The notes below the pieces were generated by a model. It did not search any database. It was not told where the DNA came from and was given only the letters and a program-made list of their open reading frames with translations. The translations under genes were made by a program, and so were the position numbers. Positions 48,270 to 56,755 of a stretch of DNA of 64,000 bases are shown in pieces (the first letter of the stretch is position 1; the number at the start of each line of letters is the position of its first letter). The stretch comes from CAVTSA01 sp963737225. GTDB lineage: Bacteria > Chloroflexota > Dormibacteria > Dormibacterales > Dormibacteraceae. Location of the stretch: contig CAVTSA010000004.1 of NCBI GenBank assembly GCA_963737225.1, positions 682,001-746,000 on the forward strand, given 5' to 3'.

Positions 48270-49708
48270 TTGACCAACCACGGACCGCGCCAGCGACCGT
48301 GCCCGACGATGAGAGCGTTCGCCGCCTCGGGTCCCCAGGAGCCGGGCTTGTATCCGTGCACCCCCGGCGGGTGGTCGAGGAGCGGCTGCATCACGCGCCA
48401 GGTTTCGAGGACGCTGTCCTGCCGCGTGAAGGCGGCACTCTCTCCTGCCATGGCGTCTCCGAGCAGCGCCTCATAGGGAGTCGGTCCTTCACCACCCTCG
48501 GTGGCGAACTCCATGTCCAGCTCGATGTTCTCGGCCCCGGGAGCATCCGCGCGCAGGGCCTCCATCCTGATCTGGATGCCGGTGGCCGGATCCAGCTTGA
48601 CGATCAGCTGGTCCGGGTCTGGCGGACGGCGGCTGGGCGATATGAAGCGGAGCCGCGGCGGACGCTTGAAGACGAGTCGCACCTCGGTCTGCGTCGCCGG
48701 CAGCCTCTTGCCCGTACGGATGTAGAACGGAACGCCGGCCCAGCGCCAGTTGTCGATCTCGAGCCGAAGTGCCGTGTAGGTCTCCATGGTCGACCCGGCA
48801 GCGACCCCGGGAATCTCGAGATAGCCGTCGTACTGACCCCGGACGTAATGGGCCGGATCGGCCTGCGGCATGCTCCGGAACACCGCGAACTTCGCATCCT
48901 TGAGCGTCGAGGCGTCGTCCCCGGCCGGAGGCTCCATCGCAGCCGCCGCGATCAGCTGCATGAGGTGGTTGACGACGACGTCGCGCAGTGCCCCGACCCG
49001 ATCGTAGAAGTGACCCCGGTCCTCCACGCCGAAGCTTTCCGCCATGGTGACCTCGACGGATTCGACGTAGTGCCGGTTCCAAACCGGCTCCAGGATGGAG
49101 TTGGCGAAGCGAAGGTAAAGGAACTCCTGCAGGCCCATCTTCCCCAGGAAGTGGTCGATGCGATAGAGCTGCTCCTCGGAGATGTACTGGTGCAACTCCG
49201 TGTTCAGCGCGTCCGCCGAAGGCATGTCGTTGCCGAACGGCTTTTCCACCACCACCCGCGCCTTGCCCAGGAGGTTGGCCTGGGCCAGCCCCTTGACCAC
49301 GGTGGCGAAGAGGAAAGGTGGGATCTCGAGGTAGAAGACCGGTGCGCTGGCTCCGCGGATCGCCTCCGCCACGCGGCCGTAGGTCGCGTCGTCGGAGAAG
49401 TCCCCGCGGACGTAGCTGAGCCGGGCGGCGAGACGGTCGAAGATGCCATCGTCGACCTGCTCCCCGGTGCCTTCGATCGCTTTCCGGGCGTGCTGCCGGA
49501 GGTCGTCGAGCGACCAGTCGTCCACCGCCACGCCGACGATCGGACAGTCCAGGCGGCCGCTACGCTCCAACCTGTAGAGCGCCTGGAACGTCATCACCTT
49601 GGCCAGATCGCCGGTGATCCCGAACGCGACGAAGACGTCGCAGGGGGTGCCCTCGGCGCTCGCCCGTTTGTGGTGGGCGTTCGCCTGATGTTGTTCCTTC
49701 AGCTGCAT
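48266..49708 (-). CDS. zwf: Glucose-6-phosphate 1-dehydrogenase
   Basis: The 480-residue enzyme oxidises glucose 6-phosphate with NAD(P) at the start of the pentose phosphate path. FGITGDLAKVMTFQALY near residue 29 is the nucleotide site, VVEKPFGNDM near 155 and YRIDHFLGKMGLQ near 180 hold the catalytic His and Lys. ATG 49708 has GGAGGA 9 bases upstream. A GTG at 49753 with AAGGGAG upstream would add 15 residues. It starts a two-gene unit with the GMC oxidoreductase. The leader upstream is duplicated near 60 kb. Confidence 0.95.
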   Translation of the reverse strand: MQLKEQHQANAHHKRASAEGTPCDVFVAFGITGDLAKVMTFQALYRLERSGRLDCPIVGVAVDDWSLDDLRQHARKAIEGTGEQVDDGIFDRLAARLSYVRGDFSDDATYGRVAEAIRGASAPVFYLEIPPFLFATVVKGLAQANLLGKARVVVEKPFGNDMPSADALNTELHQYISEEQLYRIDHFLGKMGLQEFLYLRFANSILEPVWNRHYVESVEVTMAESFGVEDRGHFYDRVGALRDVVVNHLMQLIAAAAMEPPAGDDASTLKDAKFAVFRSMPQADPAHYVRGQYDGYLEIPGVAAGSTMETYTALRLEIDNWRWAGVPFYIRTGKRLPATQTEVRLVFKRPPRLRFISPSRRPPDPDQLIVKLDPATGIQIRMEALRADAPGAENIELDMEFATEGGEGPTPYEALLGDAMAGESAAFTRQDSVLETWRVMQPLLDHPPGVHGYKPGSWGPEAANALIVGHGRWRGPWLVK

Positions 49709-49753
49709 GGGCGTTTCCTCCGGTTCTGAGACGCTCACGCACGAAGCGTTCAC

Positions 49754-50030
49754 GCCACGATCTCCCTTCTTGACCCTCGTCGACGGGCGCTGCAGCAGGT
49801 TTCAGGGGTGTCCCGTCCGCGGTCGCATCCAAGACCAACGAATCACCATGCGGGGGTGAGGGCGGGTCTTGCCGTGTCTACAGGTGGACAAATCCCGGTG
49901 AAAGCGCAGGACCGGGCACGGCCTGTCGATGACCGGCGAGAGCGCGCGCCGCGGACCGGGGAACTGTCGAAGAAATCAGTACCTGATTAGGGTGACTCTG
50001 TTACAACCCGAGGCTGCACGGCCTCGGGTG
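49754..50030 (-). promoter_or_regulatory. zwf leader with sequence shared with 59838-60095
   Basis: Shared blocks, in the same order as at 59838-60095, are CCCTCGTCG, CGCTGCAGC, CAGGTGGACAAATCCC, GTCGAT-ACCGGC, CTGTCGAAG and GACTCTGTTA. An AATCAG-TAC-CTGATT palindrome lies at 49974-49988 and a CCGAGGC/GCCTCGG hairpin at about 50007-50028. It is probably a regulatory leader. Confidence 0.6.
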
Positions 50031-50218
50031 GGGCGACCACCATCACCACGACGAAGGCCGCCGCGCTTGGCGACGGGACCGCGGGGTGTGCTCGTCTTTC
50101 TGGGCGGGCTGATGCTGTTGCCGGCCGGGACCGCGGTCCTCGCGATCTCACGACGCAAGGACGCACGACGCCGCTGCCGGAGACGCGCGGATCCTGATCT
50201 CAGCGAACTCGCAGGCCT
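50031..50218. other. Intergenic stretch downstream of the SDR gene
   Basis: A plus-strand frame here encodes one hydrophobic segment (GVLVFLGGLMLLPAGTAVLAI), but it runs on antisense into the SDR gene and has no clear start. I see no supported gene. Confidence 0.4.
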
Positions 50219-51100
50219 TCAGGGCTGGATGCTCTCGAGGTCTTGCAGGAGGCCGGCATGCATCGGCGTCCAGCCGAGCGCTTCTCGCGTGTGGGCGCTG
50301 GAAGAGGGCTGGTCGACCGCGAAGATGGCGCCCAGAGGACCGTAGGTTTCCAGTGGCACCGCCTGGACCGGCAGCTCGAGGCGCCGGCCGATGACGGCGG
50401 CGATCTCACGCACCGGGTCTCCCTCGTCGGCCACCGCGTGCCAGGAGGTTCCCGCCGGCGAGGTCTCCAGGGCGAGCCGGAAGAGGACTGCGGCGTCGAG
50501 CGCGTGCACGGCCGGCCAGCGCTGGGTGCCGTCGCCCGGGTAGCCGGATACTCCGGTGCGGCGTGCGATCTGGGTCAACATGCCCGCGAAGCCGCCGCTG
50601 CCGCGGTTGTGGACGGTGCGCGGCAGGCGTACGGCGGCGCTGCGAACGCCTCGCGAGGCGAGGGCCAGGACGGCCATCACGGAGCGGCCACGACCACCGA
50701 CCGGCCCGTCGATCGGCACCGGGTCGGCCTCGGTGGAGGCCCGTCCCGGCACGTACGGCGTACCGGAGACGGTGACGAAGGGGCGGTCGCTGCCCACCAG
50801 CTCTTCGCCGAGAGCCGCGAGGGCCGCGCCCTCCTCCGCGACCGCGCGGGCGATGGCCTCGGGGGTGCTGAAGTCATGACCGAATGCCAGGTGGATCACG
50901 CCTTCGGCCTGAGCGGCGCCGATACGGATGGAGTCGAGGTCCGCGAGCTCTCCGCGCAGCGGCTCCGCACCGGCCGCCTCGACGGCCAGCGCGGACGCGT
51001 CGGAGCGGGCCAGCACGAGGACGGTGTGGCCGTTGCCGCGGAGCTCGGCGACAACGGCGGAGCCGATCAGGCCGGTGCCACCGGTGATGAAGACGTGCAT
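50219..51100 (-). CDS. NAD(P)-dependent epimerase/dehydratase-like SDR protein
   Basis: The 293-residue protein is an extended/atypical short-chain dehydrogenase. The cofactor motif is FITGGTGLIGSAVVAEL at the N-terminus, VIHLAFGHD near residue 68, and PAVHALDAAVLFRLALE near 205 typical of the NAD(P)-binding, often oxidoreductase-annotated, SDR subgroup. The usual YxxxK is not evident; TPYVPGRAST lies where the tyrosine is expected. The substrate is unknown. ATG 51100 starts it. It follows DUF389 on the same strand by 76 bases. Confidence 0.85.
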   Translation of the reverse strand: MHVFITGGTGLIGSAVVAELRGNGHTVLVLARSDASALAVEAAGAEPLRGELADLDSIRIGAAQAEGVIHLAFGHDFSTPEAIARAVAEEGAALAALGEELVGSDRPFVTVSGTPYVPGRASTEADPVPIDGPVGGRGRSVMAVLALASRGVRSAAVRLPRTVHNRGSGGFAGMLTQIARRTGVSGYPGDGTQRWPAVHALDAAVLFRLALETSPAGTSWHAVADEGDPVREIAAVIGRRLELPVQAVPLETYGPLGAIFAVDQPSSSAHTREALGWTPMHAGLLQDLESIQP

Positions 51101-51176
51101 GGAACGCTCCTCGGGGTTGACGCTCGTCAGGGACTCGGACGGGCAGACATGGGCTCTGGAAAAGATGCCGGTTCCG

Positions 51177-52092
51177 TCAAGGCGCCGGTCGCGATCCGGC
51201 GCGCACGGCCGCCCGATGCCGCCGCTGGAGCACGAGCGTCACCGTGCCGGATACCAGGATCATCGCGACGTTGATGCACAGCACCGCGATCGCAATCAGT
51301 GCCGCGCGCCGCTCTCCGACCAGCAGAGCCACACCCGCGTAGGAGATCGCCGGGATGGTGGTTATCGAGATCGCCACCCCGACTGCCGCGCTGGCGCGGG
51401 TCTCGAGGGCGAGCATCCCCGCGACCCCCGCCACCAACGCGATCGCAAAGGTCGACGCGTTGATCGTAGGGAGCACGCCCAAGCCACCGTCCCCCAACTC
51501 GACGTTCAACGGGGGGTAACCGATCGCCTGCATGCAGGCAGTGGTCGCCCACGCCATGCCCCCGGCCGCTGCCATGCCGAGACCCAGCGTGGCCAGAGCG
51601 CGGCCGCTGAGGCCCCACCAGCGCTGGACCAGACCCACGCACGCCGCGGAGATCGGGTAGAAGTCCGGGCTGACCGCCATCGCGCCCACGATCAGGATCG
51701 GGCTCTTGTTGATCACTCCGAAGCCTGCGATGACACCCGCCACGGCCATGTAGACGGCGAATCTGACCGAGAGTCGAGCGTTGTCACGAGCGCCCTCGAC
51801 GACATCCGCCCAGACCATGGCTTCCGTCGTGCCGAGCCACCTGTCTCCTGCGCCCTACGGGGCCCGCCGCGGTCTCGTACTCCAGAGACAGCTCGGAGGA
51901 ATCGATGCCGAGTCGACCGAAGGCCTCGAAGACCGAGTCGCCAGAGCGGGCTTCGACGTCGGCCGTGACGAGAACGACTCTGTCGTCCGAGGTGCCCGCC
52001 CGGATCGCATGGCGCACTCCGTCCATCGCGACGAGGGTGACGACGGCCTCGTCGACTCGGTCCGCCGGGAGATACGCACGAAGCCGGAGCAT
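51177..52092 (-). pseudogene. DUF389 membrane protein, split by a +1 frameshift
   Basis: From ATG 52092 the frame encodes the small N-terminal ferredoxin-like domain of DUF389 proteins (MLRLRAYLPADRVDE, then VVLVTADVEARSGDSV). It goes out of phase near 51853-51855. Removing one G of that GGG gives GPVGAGDRWLGTTEAMVWADVV. The membrane domain then follows with NKSPILIVGAMAVSPDFYPI and about six helices, to 51177. An internal ATG at 51818 could yield the membrane half alone. Function of the family is unknown. Confidence 0.82.
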
Positions 52093-52199
52093 GGCGATCC
52101 TGTCACCTACCTTGATCCACCATCCGGTCGGGTCACTCGGCCGGCTGACGCCAGGGGTGGCGGCGGGACGGGTCGTTGCCTGCGACGTTCCGAGGCCCC

Positions 52200-53888
52200 C
52201 TACCGACCACCGGGGGTCCCCGCGAGGCGCATCACTCCGTCGGGCAGCCCGACCACCAGGTCGGCGAGCTCCAGGGGGGCGGGGCGGTGCGAGATCACGA
52301 TCGTGGTGCGGCCGGACGCGAAATCGTCAATCGCCCGCAGCACCCGGCGCTCGGTGGCGGCGTCAAGGTTGGCAGTGGCTTCGTCCAGGATCAGAATCGG
52401 AGCCTCTCGCAGGAAGACGCGGGCGAGGGCTACCCGCTGGCGCTCGCCGCCGCTCAGCTTCAGGCCGTCCTCCCCGACCCGGGTGTCGAGGCGGTCAGGG
52501 AGCGCCGCGACCAGGTCGCCCAGCTGGGCCCGGCGGCACGCATCGAGGATCCGGTCGTCGTCCGCATCGCCGTCCGCCAGCAGCAGGTTGTCGCGCAGCG
52601 TGCCGTTGAAGAGATAGATCCGCTGGGGAACCACGCCGATCAGCCCCCGCACCGCCTCCGCCTGGAGGTTCCGGACGTCGCAGCGTCCGACCTCGACGGC
52701 TCCCGATTCCGCCTCCCAGAAGCGAAGCAGCAGCCCGACCACGGTGGTCTTGCCGGCGCCGCTGCGCCCGGCGATTCCCAGCCGTTGCCCCGGGGGGACC
52801 TGGAAGCTCATGCCGTCCAGCACCAGAGGAGCGTCCGGTCGGTATCGGAAGCGCACATCGCGGAAACCGACGCCGTGGGAAGACGGCACCGGCAGTGGGC
52901 GGGCCGGGTCCGTCACCGGGCGCGGCATGTCCACGAGCTCGAGACTCCGCGCGGCCGCGGCGCGGCTGATCTCCGCCTGGCGGAAGGCGTCGCCGAGCGC
53001 CAGCACCCCTTCGAACGCAGCGAAAGCCACCAGCGGGACGGCCGCCAGGAGCACGCCCGCGATCCGGCCGCCGCGGACCTCGGGGACCGCCAGGGCCAGC
53101 AAGGTCAGCCCGGCGAGACCGGTAAGCGCCGCGCCGACTCCGAGATCCGTGCCCCGAGCCGACGCCAGCCGTCGCTGAGCGGCGCCGATCGGCCGCGAGA
53201 ACCCTTCGACCCGCGCCGCGATCTCGTCCTGACGGCCGAACGCAATGAGGTCGGCGAGGCCCGCGACGTCCTCGGCGACCGCCGCGTGCAGCCTTCCGCG
53301 GCCCTGCGCCAACACCTTCGCCGGCCGGCGGCTGCCGCGCTGGACGATGAGCGGTAAGGCGACGCCGGCGAGCACCAGGAAGACCAGCAACGCCGGCGCC
53401 AGCCGCCAATCAAGCAGCGCGAGGGACAGGCAGGCCAGACCTCCGGCCAGAGCGCCGGCCACCGGTGGCACCACCCCGCGGGCGTAGAACTCGTCCAGCG
53501 CGTCCAGATCTGCCAGCGCGCGAGCCATCACGTCGCCGCGCCGGAACCCCGCCAGCCCGCCGGGTGCCAGGGACTCGACCGCACGAAAGAGCCAGACCCG
53601 CAGCCGGGCCAGGATCCGCAGCGCAGCCAGGTGGGTCACGTACCGGTCCAGATAACGCAGGACCGCCCGGGAGACGGCGAAGGTGCGAACCGCGGTCACC
53701 GCCACGGCGATCGACGCGAACTCGGTGACCAGCGCCGCTTTGGAGATGAGGTAGGGCGCCACCGCCATCAGAGCCAGGTTCGCCGCCAGCGCGCCGAAGC
53801 TGGCGGCGGCGGCCAGCGCCAACCAGCCCCGGACCGGGCGCGCCAGGGCCAGCGCCCGCACGAGCGGCCGTCCCCGGAACCCTGCCAT
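52200..53888 (-). CDS. cydC: Heterodimeric thiol/heme ABC exporter subunit CydC
   Basis: The 562-residue half-transporter has an N-terminal membrane domain of six helices and a C-terminal ATPase: Walker A GRSGAGKTTVVG near residue 365, signature KLSGGERQR near 468, Walker B ILILDEATANLD near 489. With CydD it exports glutathione or cysteine and affects heme insertion during cytochrome bd assembly. Its ATG overlaps the CydD stop by one base (TGATG). It is the last gene of the ndh-cydABDC run. The order cydD before cydC fits the cydABDC type. Confidence 0.92.
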   Translation of the reverse strand: MAGFRGRPLVRALALARPVRGWLALAAAASFGALAANLALMAVAPYLISKAALVTEFASIAVAVTAVRTFAVSRAVLRYLDRYVTHLAALRILARLRVWLFRAVESLAPGGLAGFRRGDVMARALADLDALDEFYARGVVPPVAGALAGGLACLSLALLDWRLAPALLVFLVLAGVALPLIVQRGSRRPAKVLAQGRGRLHAAVAEDVAGLADLIAFGRQDEIAARVEGFSRPIGAAQRRLASARGTDLGVGAALTGLAGLTLLALAVPEVRGGRIAGVLLAAVPLVAFAAFEGVLALGDAFRQAEISRAAAARSLELVDMPRPVTDPARPLPVPSSHGVGFRDVRFRYRPDAPLVLDGMSFQVPPGQRLGIAGRSGAGKTTVVGLLLRFWEAESGAVEVGRCDVRNLQAEAVRGLIGVVPQRIYLFNGTLRDNLLLADGDADDDRILDACRRAQLGDLVAALPDRLDTRVGEDGLKLSGGERQRVALARVFLREAPILILDEATANLDAATERRVLRAIDDFASGRTTIVISHRPAPLELADLVVGLPDGVMRLAGTPGGR

Positions 53889-55636
53889 CACGGCGCGCTC
53901 GGGGCGCCGGACATCGCGCCAAATCGCGGAGCGACCACGTCGACCACGCGCCCCGCGTCCATCACGGCGACCAGGTCGACCTCGGCGGTGGCCGGCAGGT
54001 GATGCGCGATCAGGATCACCGTCCGCCCGGCCCCGAGTCGCCGCAGAGACTGCAAGACCGACTCCTGGCAAGCCGCATCGAGATGGGAGGTGGGCTCGTC
54101 CAGGATCAGCACCGGCGCCTCCTTCAGGTAGGCGCGGGCCAGCGCCAGCCGCTGGCGCTCGCCGCCGCTCAACCGGGCGCCGTCTTCGCCGATCGGCGTG
54201 GCGTACCCGGCCGGCAGCGCCTCGATGAACGCATGCGCCTGCGCCGCGCGCGCCGCGGCTACGACCTCACCATCGGTGGCCTGGGGCTTCGCCAGCCGGA
54301 TGTTGTCCGCGACCGAGCCGTGGAACAGGGAAGGATGCTGTGGCACCCACGCGATGCGGGAACGCCACTGTCCGGGGTCGAGGTCGCCAAGCGGGACTCC
54401 TCCGACCTCGACCCGTCCCGCGGCCGGTTCCACGAAGCGCAGCAGCAGGTTGACGACCGTCGTCTTCCCGGCCCCGGTGGGGCCGACCAGGGCCAATGTC
54501 TGGCCCTGAGCCACCTCCAATGAGCACCGATCGAGGGCCGCGCGTCCTTCGTAGATGACCTGGACTCCGTCGAGCACCAGGTCGTTGCGTGCCGGGAGGG
54601 GAGCGAACCGTCCACGCCGCGCGGGGACCGGCTGACCCAGCAGCGCCTGGATGCGCTGCGCGGCCGCGGCCCCGGCCCTGCCCGCGTGGTATTCCAACGA
54701 GAGCTTGCGAAGCGGGAGGAAGAACTCCGGGGCGAGGAGCAGGACCGCCAGGGCGTGGTCGAAGGGCAGGCCGCCGGTCATCACCCGGACGCTGGTCTCG
54801 ATGGCCACCAGGGCGGTGCCGCCGACGGCCCCCCATTCGAGGACCAACGAAGCCTGGAACGCGACCCGCAGCACGTCCAGGGTCGCGGCACCATGTCGGG
54901 CGCTGGCCGCGCGTATGGTCTCCGCGGCGTCCGCGGACCGTCCGAACAGCTTGAGCGTGGGGAGGCCCTGGAGCAGGTCCAGCAGGAGCCCGTTGAGCCA
55001 GGCCAGCTCCCGCTCCCGGCGCTCGGTGAGGTCGCGGACCCGGATCCCGATCAGAGCCAGCAGCAGAATGAGGATCGGCCACGCGAAGAGGAGGATCAGC
55101 AGCGCCCAGGGGTCCAGTGCGAGGACCAGGAGGCCCACCATGACGGGGACGACGGCGCTCAGCGCGCGCGCCGGCCAGTAGCGGGTGAAGTAGCCGTCCA
55201 GCGCCTCGACGGCCTCGCCGGCGACGTAGACCAGCTCGCCGGCCCGCTGCCCCCTGACATACAGGGGCCCCAGGTCCACCAGCTTGCGGGCGATCCGACC
55301 CCGGAGCCGTTGCTTGACGCCATCGGCTCCCCGCTGCGCCATCACCTCGGCGGCCCACAGGAGGCCGCCGCGGAGCAGGACCAGCGCCGCCATCAGGAGG
55401 ATTGGCTCGGTCACCGCGGCCAGTCCCTGCCGGCCGAGGAAAACGGCCGCCACCACCCGGGCCAGGATCACCGCCAGGGCCAGCCAGCAGGCGGCGGCCG
55501 CCGCGCCGAAGCCGGCTGCGAGGACCAGGGAGGGCGGCGCACGCAGAATCTCTTGCCAGGGATGCCGTTCGGCTGCGCGCCGGCCGTGAGCCGCGTTCGC
55601 CGCGGTCACCCGCTCAGCCACCCTGTTCGCAATCAT
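53888..55636 (-). CDS. cydD: Thiol/heme ABC exporter subunit CydD
   Basis: The 582-residue half-transporter has a six-helix membrane domain. The region DGYFTRYWPARALSAVVP near residue 147 is characteristic of CydD. Its ATPase shows Walker A GPTGAGKTTVVN near 388, signature RLSGGERQR near 491 and Walker B VLILDEPTSHLD near 511. It forms a heterodimer with CydC encoded immediately after it. ATG at 55636 is the start. It lies 81 bases after the cydB stop on the same strand, so it probably belongs to the same transcript. Confidence 0.93.
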   Translation of the reverse strand: MIANRVAERVTAANAAHGRRAAERHPWQEILRAPPSLVLAAGFGAAAAACWLALAVILARVVAAVFLGRQGLAAVTEPILLMAALVLLRGGLLWAAEVMAQRGADGVKQRLRGRIARKLVDLGPLYVRGQRAGELVYVAGEAVEALDGYFTRYWPARALSAVVPVMVGLLVLALDPWALLILLFAWPILILLLALIGIRVRDLTERRERELAWLNGLLLDLLQGLPTLKLFGRSADAAETIRAASARHGAATLDVLRVAFQASLVLEWGAVGGTALVAIETSVRVMTGGLPFDHALAVLLLAPEFFLPLRKLSLEYHAGRAGAAAAQRIQALLGQPVPARRGRFAPLPARNDLVLDGVQVIYEGRAALDRCSLEVAQGQTLALVGPTGAGKTTVVNLLLRFVEPAAGRVEVGGVPLGDLDPGQWRSRIAWVPQHPSLFHGSVADNIRLAKPQATDGEVVAAARAAQAHAFIEALPAGYATPIGEDGARLSGGERQRLALARAYLKEAPVLILDEPTSHLDAACQESVLQSLRRLGAGRTVILIAHHLPATAEVDLVAVMDAGRVVDVVAPRFGAMSGAPSAP

Positions 55637-55717
55637 CGGTCCCGGCGCATCCGGAGGAGCGGAGCGAGCATCGCCAGGGCGAGCGGGAACGCAGCGATCA
55701 ACCGTGCCGGGGCCGGG

Positions 55718-56740
55718 TCAGTAGCTGTGATCGGTGAGCTCCACCTTCCCCCGGAAGATGTACTGGGCCCCGGCCGAGTAGAGCAGCACGAACGGCAAAC
55801 CGATCGCGGCCATGATCAGCATGACGGTCAGCGTCAGCGGTGCCGAGGCCGCGTTGGTGACCGTCATGTTGTCGGCGCTTTTGATGCTCGAGACGAGCAG
55901 GTTCGGGTACAGACCCGAGGCGATCGCGCCCAGCAGCAGCGCCAGCATCGCGGCCGAAGAGAAGAAGGCCACGGTTCCCCGGCCCCGGAAGATCATCACC
56001 GCAGCCACCAGGAAGGCCACGAACGCGGCGACCGGGAACACGAACGGCCACCGCTCCCGTCGGTAGTCCATCACGAGGATGTCGTTCGAGGCCCACACCC
56101 AGACGGCCAGGACGGTGGCGGCGACGACCATGGCGACGAACACCCAGGGGATGGCTCTGCGGACCCGGGCCTGGACGGTGCCCTCGGTCTTGAGATTGAG
56201 GTAGAGCGCCCCGTGGAGGGTCAGCATGGCCACGGCGGTCAGGCCGAACCAGAGGGCGAACGGGTGCAGGAGATCGAGGACGCTGCCGATCACGATCTGG
56301 CCGCTCGAGTTCAGGGGGACGCCGGAGACGATGTCTCCGATCGCCACCCCGAGCAGCAGGGCCAGGCCCAGCGACGTGAGGAAGAAGATGAAGTCCCAGA
56401 TCGAGCGCCAGGCCGGCTCCAGTCGCTTGCTCCGGAACTCCACCGCGACCGTGCGCAGGATCAGGGCCAGCAGTACCAGGAAGAAGGCCACGTAGAACCC
56501 GGAGAAGAGGGCCGCGTAGACCGGAGGGAAGGCCGCGAAGAGGACCCCGCCGCCGACCACCAGCCAGACCTCGTTGCCGTCCCAGACCGGTCCCACGCTG
56601 TTCAGGGACAACCGCCGCTCGCGGTCGTTCCGCGCGACGAAGGGGTGCAGGATGCCGACACCGAGGTCGAAGCCGTCGAGGATGATGTAGCCGGCGATGA
56701 TCAGGACGAAGAGGGCGAACCAGAGACTGTTTAGCCACAT
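55718..56740 (-). CDS. cydB: Cytochrome bd oxidase subunit II, second copy
   Basis: The 340-residue membrane protein has about nine hydrophobic segments. It shows CydB motifs: YIILDGFDLGVGILHPF near residue 19, GPVWDGNEVWLVVGGGVLFAAFP near 52 (given in part) and RTVAVEFRSKR near 96. It is intact, unlike the first cydB. It begins at ATG 56740, 15 bases after the cydA stop, within the ndh-cydA-cydB-cydD-cydC series, so it should form the working bd oxidase with that CydA. Confidence 0.95.
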   Translation of the reverse strand: MWLNSLWFALFVLIIAGYIILDGFDLGVGILHPFVARNDRERRLSLNSVGPVWDGNEVWLVVGGGVLFAAFPPVYAALFSGFYVAFFLVLLALILRTVAVEFRSKRLEPAWRSIWDFIFFLTSLGLALLLGVAIGDIVSGVPLNSSGQIVIGSVLDLLHPFALWFGLTAVAMLTLHGALYLNLKTEGTVQARVRRAIPWVFVAMVVAATVLAVWVWASNDILVMDYRRERWPFVFPVAAFVAFLVAAVMIFRGRGTVAFFSSAAMLALLLGAIASGLYPNLLVSSIKSADNMTVTNAASAPLTLTVMLIMAAIGLPFVLLYSAGAQYIFRGKVELTDHSY

Positions 56741-56755
56741 GTGAGTGCCACGCTC

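Noticed and set aside
49929..50345. Plus-strand frame of 138 codons with one hydrophobic segment
   Set aside because: It overlaps the end of the SDR gene in antisense for over 120 bases, has no ribosome site, and outside the hydrophobic stretch reads as arginine/proline-rich shadow sequence.
53889..54071. Longer cydC start upstream of 53888
   Set aside because: The extra codons overlap the end of cydD and are arginine-rich; the CydC membrane domain begins at 53888 with a TGATG junction.
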